The notes below the pieces were generated by a model. The model was not told the DNA's origin. It saw only the letters and a list, made by a program, of their open reading frames with translations, and searched no databases. This document shows, in pieces, positions 24,331 to 37,478 of a stretch of 64,000 nucleotides of DNA (positions within the stretch are counted from its first letter, which is position 1; the number at the start of each line of letters is the position of its first letter). The position numbers were made by a program, and so were the translations under genes. The stretch is from contig NC_060965.1 of NCBI RefSeq assembly GCF_910589235.1, positions 3,870,401-3,934,400 on the forward strand, given 5' to 3'. Origin of the DNA: Vespa crabro. Its lineage: Eukaryota > Arthropoda > Insecta > Hymenoptera > Vespidae.

Positions 24331-24424
24331 TCGTGCATACATACCTCTCTGTCTCTCCTTTTATAAGAGAGTAGGGAAAGGGATAAAGAGAGAAAGAGAG
24401 AGAAAGGGGGTGGGGGAAGGGAGA

Positions 24425-24640
24425 CCCAGGCAGACACGATGATTGTCATTGCGGCAATCATAGTATTGTCCTGCGGGATCTATCGATCGATTAATTAATT
24501 ACGGGAGAATGGATACGCAGGTTTGCGGAGTCAATATTGAATTCACGTTAATGCGTTTCGGGAAACCAATGCAGTCTCGCACGGTAATCGTCTCGGGATC
24601 CGCTCTCAAGCACGGATCGATCACATTTGGCTTGAGACTT
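24425..24640. promoter_or_regulatory. candidate intronic regulatory island with homeodomain-type sites
   Basis: It contains the dyad TGATTG...CAATCA (near 24439-24460), then ATCGATCGATTAATTAATTA near 24483-24502, which holds overlapping TAATTA homeodomain core sites, followed by about 130 bp of complex CpG-bearing sequence. Site identity is by consensus only. Confidence 0.35.
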
Positions 24641-24944
24641 AATGATAAACGATTTTCCTTACGTATCCATAATAATGTCAAATTCAACATTTTGCCATTT
24701 CCATACTTCCTTGAAGAAAAATCCTCGAATACTCGGCTACTACTATCCTGACACTTCGAAACGCGTTCTACGATGTTATCGTGCTTTCAAGACTACGGGG
24801 GATGTTAATAATAGTCGTTCAGTAAGCATGCTTAAATTTGGAATGTCATGATAATTATGATTTACGTGACTCAATTATACGAGCACGCGCTTACAATACA
24901 AATGGATTACTTTCTAACATGCAACAGTACATCCATCTACGATA

Positions 24945-24995
24945 GTAATAATAATAATAATAATAATAACAATAATAATAATAATAATAATAATG
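24945..24995. repeat. (AAT)n trinucleotide repeat
   Basis: About 17 TAA units with one AAC interruption. Confidence 0.95.
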
Positions 24996-26398
24996 AGATT
25001 AAATTAAAGAAGAAAGAAAAGGTACGATTTAGTTTATCTAAAAAACAAAACAAAAAATAAAAAAAATAAAAAGAAAAAAGAGGAAATAAAGGAAAACTTG
25101 TATGCTCTTGGAGTTAAAATAAAAATGAGAAAGAAAGACCATAGTAATTCTAAATACACGTGACAAACAAACAAACGGCGCGGAATATCTTCCTTTTCCC
25201 CGTTGAATTACAACGGTGATATCTTTGATTGATCCGTCGCATTGTTGGCACGTGCGTTAGCGCAAATCATGCAAAGCACCAGAGGTGGTTAGAGAGACAG
25301 AGACATGATTTTTCGATTATCCGCCTTCGACGAGAGAAGGAAGAAAAAAAAAACACAACAGCTGGGGAAAGAGGATAGGAAGTAGGAATAGGGGGAGGGA
25401 GAGGGAGTGGGTTGGGAAAAATGGTAGAACGGGAAAGTGCACTAGCCCGCATTATTTCGTGATGGACGAGCTCGCCGTTCAAAGGGAATGTGATGAATTG
25501 AAAAACTGTCATAGGTCTTTCGCGGCAAAATGATGAAAGCTTCCTTCGTGTACGACAATGATGAAACATTTAAAAAATTTTACGCTTCTCTCTTAATGGA
25601 CACCAAAGTGAACAGTCCGAACAAACGATTCATACTTATAAATAAACGATTAGCTATTTAACAATTTGTATTATAATTTATTGTAAAACGAATTCACCGA
25701 TCGAATGAATCGTGTCTCGGGCCATTCTCAAAAGTGAAATAACGAACGGATCAATTCAAGTCTAAGCAATTAAGCGATCGTTTTCTTTTTCGAATTATCC
25801 TTTGACAAATGAAATCCAGTTGATGGTGATAGCCAACGTGTTTCTTTCCTTCTTTCTCTCTTTCTCTGTCTCTTTCGGCTTCCTATTCGGGGTGCAACAA
25901 ATTCACTCCCCTTCCACAGGAAAAAGAAAAAGATTGATACGTACGTTTCGTTCGTTCGTGGATCGTCCCGGAAATAGGCTTAACACGAATAAAAAGACAA
26001 AGAGGAAGAGGGAAAAGAGAGAAGAAAAAAGTTTTTCGAGCTGAATACTATTGATCAGCGTTCGAAAAACCATCAGAACTCTATATACATGTATCCGATA
26101 TCAAATCTGTTTTATCCCTACTTCATCTCTTTTATCTTTTCCTTTTTTTCCAAGCTCTGCATACGACGATCGATCGGATAAATCGGGCTTTTTAAAGCTA
26201 GTAACACTGATTAAAAGGTTTCGAGGTACGCGCGTATGGCTGATTAAAAGGGGGCGATTATTTTATCCGTAAAGAGAAAGAGAGAGAGAGAGAGATATAT
26301 AGAGAAAGGGAGGAGAGAACAAACGCGCGTAAGCGACTTTTTACATTCGAAATCAATTTGCCACGATTTAGACCCAATCAGCGTGTCTCCATTTCCCT

Positions 26399-26429
<31 letters not shown>

Positions 26430-27224
26430 TTCCCTTTCTCTCTTTCACCCTCCTCTTTATCTTTTGCCTCTCTTTTTATACTTTTATACGTAACTCTGGG
26501 TCCACGAACGAACTCGAACGTACTAAATATATACGTGTATAATCCACACCGTTGATCGACGCGTAACATTTATAAATATACATGTATTAAAGATATTCAA
26601 GAGTGAAAATGAATGGAGTTAGTAGAATCGATTTTTTGGGGTTAGTAGATACAAAGTTCGAGATATGATTATCGTGTGTATGTAACGTCGTTCGTTCGAA
26701 TGAAAAAAAGTATGCTCTGCCCTCTCCAGTCCGGATTGTTTAACGAAAATTCATTATATATATTATACATTTATGTAAAACGAAATTTAAATCTTTACGC
26801 GTGACTCTTATTTACAGGCAAAAATCAAGAAATAAAAGAAGAAAAAAAAAAAAAAAGAGAGAAATCGAAATAAATCAATTGACTTTCGACAAATACATAA
26901 TGTCGCACGAAGTTTCGTGGACACGGCGCGTCCAGTTCGCCGTTTGCTCTTTTCATTTTCCAACGAAAAGGAAGGAATAAACAATTAAGCGCGTAAGCTC
27001 AACGAAATGACATGTCGCGTCAAAGCAAATTCAATATACAATAATATAGATATACGAATCTTGACAATAATTCTTGCAACTTTGAAATACGTATCATATA
27101 ATAACGGGGCCCTGCTCAAGAGCATTCTTCTTGCTGCCAGCTGATCGTTTTATGAGATATGATGAAAATATATTGTGACAATAAAGAATCTTCATCTAAT
27201 AGAGAAGAATGAAGGAAGAAAAAA

Positions 27225-27259
<35 letters not shown>

Positions 27260-28729
27260 CGGACAGATTAAATTATTATTTAAAATATTTGTTGTTGAGT
27301 GAAAAAGAAGAATCAAAATAAAAGTTTCAAAAGAAATGGAGAAAAATATTTTTTACGGTTCGAACTAATTAACAAAATAATTTCAAAGCTTTTGCCAAAA
27401 GGCAAAGCTTTTTCGCGTAGGCTTATTAAAAAGCTTGTTCATTGCTCGTTTGTTAGAAAAAGTCCCCATGGGTGGACGATCAACCCCCGTATTCAACCTC
27501 TACCCGTATCGCGAACCATGTATTCGTATAAACAGACACGTCATTGGATATATATACTTCCACGAGTATAGTATATATATATATATATATATATAGACTT
27601 TGAAAAAGAGAGAAAGATTCGATCGCAAAGCTCATAGGAATACTATTTACTCAGGCAGAATACGCTTGCTTTCTGTCTCTCTCTCCTCATCTTCCTTTTC
27701 TATTTTCAGTTCATGCTCCACTTGGCGATTACGCAACGTTAAATCGAGAAATTAAAGAAGAGCAGTGAAATTGCGAGCTACGATATTTTCCGGGTAAAGA
27801 GTACTCGGTAAATTTTACGTAAATGAAGCTTATGTGTGTTTGAGTTTGAGAAACGATGAAAGAAAAAAAAAAAAAAAGGAAATAAAAAGAAATTTCAATA
27901 TTCCGAATGCTCGATGATCATGCAATCCGAAAATTATTTTCCTAGTACGATAAACAAAGAAAGAATATTATCGATGAAAATATTGATCTGTTCCCGAATC
28001 CACGGAACTTCTATTTTCCCGTGTTTTTTGAATGTCCAAATAACGAGCACTTAATAGATCGATCGCGTGTAGTTTACTTCGTTATATCACTATCGATCGA
28101 AAGCAATATATGATAATAGAACTTGCCTCGAAAAAGAATACGAATAAAAGAACGATCGAAAAAATGCATAGGAATGAAAGAACGACGATGTGTTGTTCAA
28201 CGTTTCCCTACGAATGACCATAAAATTGAGATTGCTCAATATAGCAAAGAAAAAGGAAAACATTTTTTTTTTTCTTTTTTTTTTTCTTTTTTTGAAAACG
28301 AACATGAAATGCCAAAAGGAATGAAAATACGTATTAATAAAGTCAGAGAAGCCTCAAGTAAATATTAATTATTTACAATCATCATTTTGTTGGAATATTA
28401 AGGAAAGAAATCCCTTAAATTGTTCAATGGATTTCACTCATGAGAATTCAATGTTCGTTGGAACGTAGATTCGTTGTGAATAATGAATTAAAATGAAATT
28501 ATACAATTATAACAATAGGAAGGGTCGAATGAAATCGATAATAACGTGAGATCGCTAGATTATGAGAGATGCTGAAACAATGAAGCTGTGAAATTTGGAA
28601 AAGTAATTTTATTAATGAGAGTTTGCGAGATAATCGTTCTGGCAGCAGGAGTACGCTCGTTTAATCGAGCAGGGCCCACGTATTTAACTCACGGATATTA
28701 GAGAGCAGAGGGTGTCGACGTTATCGTAC

Positions 28730-28863
28730 CTTGTCGCCTACCTTCTTCTCCCATTGGAGAACGTAGGGCACTGGGTGCTCACCAGGGAACTCTACATGAC
28801 AGTTGAAGACAACGCTCTCTCCCAATATAGCCGTTATGTGCACCGCGTCCTGATGACAAAGTC
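28730..28863 (-). CDS. tutl: tutl exon, first half of Ig domain 1
   Basis: This 134-nt exon on the minus strand has no internal Met, so ATG-based scans overlook it. Translation after completing a Gly codon reads LCHQDAVHITAILGESVVFN, then CHVEFPGEHPVPYVLQWEKK and VGDK. It holds the Ig1 B-strand cysteine (VVFNC) and C-strand tryptophan (VLQW), matching Drosophila Turtle (EDAVHITAILGEGVIFNCHV). The mature N-terminus is probably just after the LCHQ segment. The acceptor is a T-rich run ending TTCAG (AG at 28865-28864), entering in phase 1. The donor is AAG|GTACGA at 28729-28728, phase 0. It joins in frame to the exon at 12086-12317. Confidence 0.95.
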
Positions 28864-30750
28864 CTGAAAAAAAAAAAAAAAATATATATATATATGTATA
28901 TATCTATATTACTATTCGCTCCCATATCGATCTTCAATATTTTTCTCTCTTAAAAAAACAAAATGTTTGAAATCCATTATTTATATGCCATTGGAAGAAT
29001 TTTATCGACGTAAATCCAATATTATTTTTACAATAAAAATTCTATGTAAATTCTTTTTTATGCTTAAAGAACATTTAAGTATTTAATTGCTTTTCTTTTT
29101 TTTTTTTTTTTTTTTTTCTTTTTTTTTTCTTTAGCGGTGTTATATATATCCCATAATATATTTAAAAATCTTCTGTAAATCCTTAAGTAAGAAACATATA
29201 CATTATTTTCTAACATGAATGCATCTTATATTACTGTAGACAGATGTGTCAAATTTACGATAATGTATACCATTCTTTGTTATTTTATGCTTTGGAACTT
29301 TCTCTTTCTCTTTTCTTATTCTAAGTATAATATCTTGAACGTTCTTCCGACGATGGTAAAGCAAGCTAGTCGGAGGAATAAATTGAATCCCGTACTCGGT
29401 CGGCGCACTTAATGCAATTTGAATGTTCCAAGTTAGAACGTCCAGGTAGAAATACATTCTTCGAAGTTTCCTCGCGTGAAGTTTTGCACCGTTGACTATT
29501 GCCAAGAGAAACGCGAGAATCCATGGTTTCTGTCTGTTATACGAAACGTAAAAGTTACTGTTGTTTCATACAGAGAGAGAGAGAGAAAGAGAGAGAAACG
29601 AATTCGATGAAAGTCTTTTGGAAATACAATATATTCGGGATAAGAAACGAGTGAGATTTATCCTAATGATAATGAGTAACAAATCTAGACTATTTTAATT
29701 ACTTTTGTCTTATTTTGCATGAAAGAAACTTCGTTGAATTTATTACTTTTAGCAACAGTTGTATTTTACGCATGATCCTTTGTGCTTACGTATTTCTTTT
29801 TTGATTTCATTCGATTTCAGAGAATTCTCGAACAACATTGAGAGATAACTGAGTGAAATTGCGACACCATATGTTCCGCAACTAGCTTTTCCTTCGTAAA
29901 GTTATTAACCGGGAATTCCATAAAGGGATATAGTCTCCGGAAATGTAGCGTCCACCCTTTGTCCATGAACGAACGTACCTTACAATGTTAGCCTTATGAC
30001 GTAGCTTAATGCTCGAGAGCTAACTTTCGAAACAAACATGTCTCACGTCGAAAGTTCGGATCAAAGGATTCGCTCTGAACTGTACGCGTACCGAAGCATA
30101 TATATTGTTCCATCCCCGCCACCTTCGATAAGCTGTTACATGAAACCTTGCAAAATCTGTAGGACAGAGAAAAAAGGAGAATCATGATATATTTCAGGAA
30201 CGAGGAGTCGTGTCTTAGGGAGACACGACGTAGGTTTCGGTTAGCCGAATAATGGAACCCCAGACATTTCGATGTCATTTCCTTTGACGTTGATACGTGG
30301 TTTGGGGAGAGTGAAGATGCATTTTGCATACGATTATTTCCAACGAAATAAGCTCGTCCGATCGATCTTCTCCAAAGCTTCCGCGATGCTTATGCAAAAT
30401 GGTAGTCGTTTCGCGTTTCGTTGAATATACACGGCGATGTCTTAATTTTTCCACGTGTTTCATAACAAGATATAGCAATACGATTTTATAATAATAATAG
30501 AAATTTCTAGCCGTGCGTTCGAAAAATATCACACTCGAATACGTCAAAGAATTTTCTTTTATCTACTCGCTTGATATCTTTCGGAACGGAAATGAGATGA
30601 AATAATCGTAAGTTACAATATTCGTGAGAGAAAGGAGAATGAAAAGAAAAATGGTAGATAGGACGAAACTTTCGTTTCTTTTATCACAGATCCTAACGAA
30701 AATAAAAATGAGTATTTTAAAAGAAAACTCCTGAGAGGCATTACCGACCT

Positions 30751-30796
<46 letters not shown>

Positions 30797-31916
30797 TTTT
30801 TTATTACCTATCGAATGTAAAGTGTCTGAAATGCGGATTTTCTCCAAGTTTTAATCCAGGACATTCTATCCTTTACAGAATCAAACAGTATTAATCAAAA
30901 TCTCAATTTCCTTCCTAAGTAAAACTTTTATGATGACAATTCGACCAATTACTCGTCAGAAGATTAACGATAATACGGTTCATAGCATTGGTATTATAGA
31001 GAGAATACGTTTGATCGTGCGTTAGTTTCAATCGTAAGAAGGTAAAGCTCGTCTCACCATAGTCGATCTCGTTTACTTCTCGCGCCTTTGAACGGCGATC
31101 TATCGGATAACTCTGCGGTGAGAGCAAGCTCGTGGAAAGCCAACTGGAAATACCTTTCATCTGAAGCTGCTTGAGCGTCCAAGAAGTCTTCTCTCCTTCT
31201 CCCTTTCCTCTCGCAGATTCCACGCTTATCTACATCCTAAGATAGGTACATACATACATAACGTCGATGTTAGTACGTCCTTTAAATCGCTTTCGCGTTT
31301 ACCCCCTCTCCCATTTCCTCGAAATAGTTTTGCTTTTCCCCTTTTAGATACGAAAACCGATGTCCGCTTGCTTCAAAGCCACTATCTCTAGAAGCTAGTT
31401 TGCCCTCCCTGTTTGTTTTACCATTGGCGATACTTCAAAGTCGTACGCTTCGTATCGTCCATCTCGTTCGTCGAATCGAGAAACGAACGCAGTGTGTACC
31501 TTACTTAATGCTCGATATTAAGCCTTTGACGAGAACACGTATTCTGATTAATTCTCTATCTATAACGAAAATAATATATTTTTTATTTATCACTTTTAAA
31601 AACTATCCATTGTGTAAACTAAATAGTTATTAAGAACTTGTAATCTTATTCGTTGTTTATGATTTATTTTATGAAACGAGATTCGTTGTTCATGATTATT
31701 CTATGCTAATAAGAAATTTGCTGGTTCATATTGGGATGCATTAAAATCAGGAAGCTGTGGTAGAAGGTTTGTTAATTAACCAAACGCAAAGACGTTATAA
31801 TGAAACGTGAAAAAATATCACGGTAATGTTGCACGATGTAAAATGCATACGCTTGAGTTCATCGAATTCTCTCTCTTTCTCTTTCTCTCTCTCTGCAGTT
31901 GCTTTTACAGAAAAAG

Positions 31917-31949
31917 AGAAGAAGAAGAAGAAGAAGAAGAAGAAGAAGG
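31917..31949. repeat. (GAA)n trinucleotide repeat
   Basis: About 11 GAA units within the 7.6-kb intron. Confidence 0.93.
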
Positions 31950-32920
31950 ACAGGCAAGAAAGACCCTCGAACATTTTACCAGCCAAATTTTCAAGCAGCG
32001 ACGAAGCATGAAATTAACGAGACGTTGCATCGGATCTTTCGCTCTCTCTCTCTCTCTCTCTCTCTCTTTCGCACGTGAGTACACCACGACTGGCGTAAGT
32101 TAAATAGTTAAAGCACCTGTTTAAGGCTGCTTCGCTTTTGCCGGTAACGCTATGCTTCTACACGCGGTTGAACCATGCCCGAGAGGAGAATAACGCAGAC
32201 CAGGCTAAAAGCAATTAACCGATACTAACGAGTATTCCACAGCCCTTATATTCTGAAGACTCGAGAATTGATATTAATTATTTAGAAAGAGGTAAGCGGA
32301 TATTTTCGAAGTTAAGATCTGAAGGCAAAGAAAATTGTTAGTTTTTAATTAAATCGAAAGACAAATATCCATTGTACTCGACTATTAAGCAATTAAAAGA
32401 AATATTTTTGAAATGATATTAATGCTATTTATAATATTGCAATTGTGATCAAACATTGGCTATTTAATTTTCCTGCAAACCGCTGCTTTAATAATTTTTC
32501 GATACGACCGATGTTTATTACCGTCATTACCATGATTCTCCTCGTGGAACGTCATCTGTGCAATGTTGCTCGGTCTCGCCAACCATCTGTGCGATGATCA
32601 CGACCAATACCATAATCATTCTATGTATTTCCAAGTAACGACCCGAAGTTATCGGATATTTTAAACGGCGATACTCTTTTCCTGATGATTAATTGCAGTT
32701 TTAAGAGCGAGGATGATTCATAGAACTTATCGCGATGCATTTGCTATTTTAAGCGAAGATCACAAAGTTGTAAACTTCTCGTAAAGGTCGTTAAGATTCA
32801 TGAAAAAAAAATTTATGATCATTTAATGTTAAAAGAAAAAGAAAATTTCCTACAGTAATCATCGTAGGATTAATCGATTTACATTATTAATTTTCAAGAC
32901 AAAATTTTTTCCGCCTTTTT

Positions 32921-32927
<7 letters not shown>

Positions 32928-32965
<38 letters not shown>
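32928..32965. repeat. (TTA)n trinucleotide repeat
   Basis: About 12 uninterrupted TTA units. Confidence 0.95.
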
Positions 32966-33401
32966 CATACAACATTGATTTATTCAACAAGATTTCAACA
33001 AGAAGGATATAAAATTTTCTTTTCGAAAGTAACTGTCTCGATTTCACCTTTTCAAGGAAGAAATTACTCGATTCGACGATTTTACGTGAATTTAAAAGAT
33101 ATTACGAGAGCAGAGAGCGAACGGAAAAGGCGAACGACGCTCCGTGAATTCCGGGTGAAAATAATTGGGAAATAAATAAATTACGAGCGTTAGGCGGCAA
33201 AGTTTTGGTAAAACGGCGACGACGTGGTATGGTAAAGGAAGGGAGGGGAAATAATGCCGCACAAGCGGCGATCACAATGGCCGCTTTACACCCATGCCCC
33301 AACTTAGGAAACTTTCTATATTAAACAACTTTTCCGCTAATTTTGCTATTCTCTTTTTTCGTCATTTTCTCGTATTTTCCGTTTCACCCTCAGCCCACTT
33401 T

Positions 33402-33560
33402 CTTCTTCTTCTTCTTCTTCTTCTTCTTCTTCTTCTTCTTCTTCTTCTTCTTCTTCTTCTTCTTCTTCTTTTGCTACACGCCTCCGGTCCACTTCAATTT
33501 CTCTCTCTCTTTTTCTTTCGTTCTCTTCTGTACCGTTTACAGCGTTTCTCGGTAATTTTG

Positions 33561-33608
<48 letters not shown>
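33402..33608. repeat. (TTC)n then (CT)n tracts
   Basis: About 23 TTC units at 33402-33470, then a (CT)n run at 33563-33608. On the transcribed (minus) strand the first is a long GAA tract. Confidence 0.95.
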
Positions 33609-33610
<2 letters not shown>

Positions 33611-34443
33611 CTTTTTTCTTTTTTTTTTTTTTAATACTCCTCTTGTGCACAGCGTGCCACTATAAAAACGTCTGCCATCGTGGGCGGAAGCTCGAAACTT
33701 CTCACGTTCAACTTTCCCGCCGTTTTAATTACCAAAGTACTATTCACTCGAATCTTTAAGGAAAAATATAAGAAAGGAATAAATCGATGCTATCGAATCA
33801 TATAAAATTAATTATTATCTCATAAGAATATCTTTTCTAGTAACGATTTAATTATTTCTTATAAGATGTTCTTCCATTGAGTTTAATTATTTTCTTAAAA
33901 TATCTTTTCGTAGCGTTGTTAAATGTCACTTACTTAAACCCAAAGATACTCATTAGAATGTTGCGACATTCACTACGACTTTCAAATCCATTCTCTCTTG
34001 ATCCTTTGTGAAGGTAATGGAATATAATTAACATGTAATTGCGACAAAATTTATTATAGTAAGTCCAACAACGTGTATCGAATAAACACGTATGTATAAA
34101 CATTCAAAAGTAATTAGTCGTCAATGCAATCGGATAATTATAAATCTTTTCATATTTCGTCTCACATTTATTTATCCTCGAAAAATTATAAAGAAAACTC
34201 GAGTAATCCAACTGGACGTACGTACGAGCACGTATTAATACGCACACATGTAAATACGAATATACAAAGATTTGCGTCTCCTGCATCTGTTATTTACAGC
34301 ATATAATTATGACAATCTCTTTTTAAGGGAGATTTAATAAACCTGCTCTCATTAACGATACCAACGAGGATAACAAGTGCGACACAGCCAAGATTGCTGT
34401 GCTTTATCCGTTAACTATGTATAATAACATACACGAGCATGAA

Positions 34444-34480
<37 letters not shown>

Positions 34481-35314
34481 AAAAAGAAAAAAGAGAAGTA
34501 GATGAAACGACCAACGCTTTGATGCATTTCAAAGTACTTCCAAGAGATATAAAAGTGATATTAAATTCGATAATTACGTTCGTATGGTGTGGTCGTACAC
34601 AGTCTGAAAACAGTTGTTGATGATATTTTTTGTTTCTTATGCGGCTAATAATTGTATCGATAAAATATTCGATAATTTCGTTAGTTAACTATTAACTATT
34701 AATAATTATACTTCTTTTACTTTACACCTATAATCATTGCGATCATACTTATATACCTATAAATGATTCTTCCTTTTTTCTTTCGTCCTTTCTTTTATCA
34801 ATTAAAATATATTCTCTCAAAAGGATAACATCACATAACTTTAAGAGAAATCATAACAAAGTAATCGCGCTTAATGGAAAATTCTTAAGAGAAAATGTAA
34901 TTCCAATTAGGCGTTTCAACGTTAGAAGAGGATTATTAATAAAGATAATTAAAGATGGTAATCTCTTTGAAAAAGAAAGAAAGAAAGAAAGATGTCATCT
35001 CGTTCTAATTAAATATCTTACGTTATTCACGGAAAAAGGAAGTAATCGAAATGACAAAGATTCATTATATCGATCGTCAAGTTTAATATCAAAATGTCAT
35101 TCAAATTTTTCTATTATTTAACTATAGTATTTATCATGAAAAAATTATTGCTTACGTTATAACAAATATACTTAAACGTTTCTTATTAATATTAAAAATC
35201 TTTTAGATTCTTACACAAAAATCACGTCTTTTCAATTCAATCGTTAGGCCGTTGAAAGAAAGTCATTTTCTCGTCCGATTTTGAGGATAAACCAAAAAGA
35301 AAGATAGAGAAAGA

Positions 35315-35356
<42 letters not shown>

Positions 35357-35472
35357 GTAAAAAAAACGAAGTCCTCCTCAAAATTGTTCAGACTCGTCGA
35401 AAAACTGCTTCGCCGGGTAGGACGGATGCTATCAAAGCGAATTCAACGCTGCAAAAGAGTTCAAAGTCCCGT

Positions 35473-35505
<33 letters not shown>

Positions 35506-35506
35506 C
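35315..35506. repeat. opposed pair of (GA)n and (CT)n tracts
   Basis: (GA)n at 35315-35353 and (CT)n at 35473-35506, complementary, separated by about 120 bp. Confidence 0.9.
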
Positions 35507-36457
35507 CTTTTTCTTTCTTTTTTTCTTTCTCTTTTCTCGCAATAGGCGACCCATTCACGCTCTTGGGTGTGTAGCGTCGGACGGAAGCTCTTTCAAATTG
35601 AAATTCGTATAACGCGTCACTCGTTCTACCGCAAAGACACGTTTGAGTCTTGTGAAGTAAAGAATGCCGAAGTGTCGTATCTAAGCGCATCCTAATAGTT
35701 TTCTAGAGACACCAACGGTGAACATAAAAGTCAAGATGTTTCTCTTGCTTATCGTTGATAGCTTACAACTTTTTTATACATTTAAAAAAAATTTCATCTC
35801 GTGAAAGAGATTGGGAAAGATATTTCTTATTCTAACCGAAGATTCGAAATAAACGTGAACGTTGAGAATCAGAATGCAGGATATATCTTGAATCGTAATT
35901 AATTATCGGTTAATTGGACACATAAGTACCATTGGGCTGGTATGTAATCCACAGTTATAAGTCACCTCGCTCTAAATTGACATCGTTACGATTCCAACTT
36001 CAGCGTATCTGTGCACAGTACACTGAATTCGGAATCGATCTATCAGTTCTACTCGAGAGACCATGGGGTACCTATCAGTTTGGTCGGAGAAACCTAAATT
36101 ATCTAACGAGATGGATACTAATCGATGATACTAATTTTACGAGAAAATCGAAATAGTTGAGGTACTATATAATAATAGATGAGAATATATATAATAAATG
36201 GATTAGACGTTGTCAATAGAAAACGAGCTGTTAGAAACAATTAATTCCAATAGTATAATAAACATATTAGAGTTTTACTGATTGAAAAACAAAAAAAGAA
36301 ATGTAAAATATTATAAATCACAAATCTTTGCGAGATTAGGAATAACAAATTGAGAAAAATATTTTACAATTCTAATGAAAATTTTCTTTACGAATTTTGT
36401 CAGAGATTAATAATTAACAAAATAAAAGTAATTAGTAATTAATTGAATAAATTTTAC

Positions 36458-36528
36458 CTGGTGTGACGAGGAGCACGATCCCCAATAGTAAAGTCCTTGT
36501 TGCCACTTCCGCAATCCGCCGGAAGTCC
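36458..36528 (-). CDS. tutl: tutl exon, signal peptide
   Basis: The reading frame that joins in phase with the first Ig exon gives DFRRIAEVATRTLLLGIVLL then VTP and a split Gly codon. This has a basic stretch followed by a hydrophobic core LLLGIVLLV, which fits a signal sequence directing the protein into the secretory pathway. The donor is CCAG|GTAAAA at 36457-36456. The frame contains no Met back to an in-frame stop near 36803, so translation must begin in an upstream exon. The acceptor is uncertain. I prefer GTGTCGCAG (AG at 36530-36529), which fits the phase-2 donor upstream. A poorer-looking AAAAG at 36776-36775 is also in phase and would add 82 residues. The donor side is much surer than the start. 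Confidence 0.75.
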
Positions 36529-37478
36529 CTGCGACACCATCGCAGTCGTTGTTTCCTCTCACCTTCCCCTTCCGTCGTCGCTTCCGCCTCATTCTCGATG
36601 CGGTCAAAACTTTTCGTGGAAAACCTCAGCTTCCCGTGGAAGGATCCATCGGATCTTATTACACGCCTCAAAATTCTTCTCTCTTCCGTATCCTCCTCTT
36701 TCTCTCGACGTTTATACGTCCGGGAACCTGTACACGTTGGCTGGCCGGAAACGAGAATCGCTCCGAAGTCAGCCCTTTTAAAAAAACATTTACCATACCA
36801 TATCTATAAAGGTATCGATTTATATGATTTATTTTCTCATGACAAATATTTGAATAAATAAACACCCAAAGATTATTATTATATTAAAATGAAATATATG
36901 CATTTTGTTGTTTGCCATTATTATTATTAATCTAAAAGGAAAAGTTATACGCTTTGAAAAATTGTCTGTATACTTCTGTAAATAACTGTAAATAATTATG
37001 CGCTTGTATCCTTTGTAATTAAACGCTCAACGCGATTCCGCAAACTCGAGTACACTGGTGATTTGTGGTCTTGCAGTACGTACGATCGGTGATATCGATT
37101 GGTAATACCTCGTTCTAACGAGATTCACTAACTCCATGTGACAAAGTATACGCTTGATAATTAATACCGATTAACATAATCATTAAACGTGTAACTATTT
37201 ATCCTTTTGTAATTAATTACAACATTCTCGATCGACTATAAAACTAATAAAATGTATTTGTTGAATTGCGATTATAAATAGGATATCTCCAAAATTTATG
37301 TAACTACATATCTATTATTAGAAATGTTAATGACGTATTTCAAAAATTATGTAGAAAATAAAAAAGAAAATAACAAAGTAGTCGGTTAGTTTTAGTTCGG
37401 TCTAAAAAAAGAATTGATGATCATTGCTTCGAATAATATTCGTTGGTTTACATTATTATTTCGTTGCGCTTCACTTAC
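36529..37478 (-). other. tutl intron, about 950 bp
   Basis: AT-rich intron between the start-codon exon and the signal-peptide exon. Its 3' part (36529-36774) is GC-richer, stays open in the coding frame, and may be exon in some transcripts. Confidence 0.55.

Larger units (their letters stand above)
12318..28729 (-). other. tutl intron, 16.4 kb, inside Ig1
   Basis: This is the largest intron of the gene seen here; it splits the first Ig domain. I find no nested gene I can support. It contains many microsatellites, a 271-bp tandem repeat array (21925-22760) with an inverted fragment (22925-23015), and repeat-poor islands at 13190-13340, 16240-16640, 17640-18240 and 24165-24640 that resemble conserved noncoding DNA. 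Large introns near the 5' end of neuronal adhesion genes often hold enhancers; that role is inference here. Confidence 0.9.
28864..36457 (-). other. tutl intron, 7.6 kb
   Basis: This intron lies between the signal-peptide exon and the first Ig exon. No coding exon is seen. It contains (CT)n at 30752-30793 and 33563-33608, (GAA)n at 31917-31949, (TTA)n at 32928-32965, (TTC)n at 33402-33470, a poly(A) run at 34446-34475, and an opposed (GA)n/(CT)n pair at 35315-35353 and 35473-35506. The remainder is AT-rich. Confidence 0.8.
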
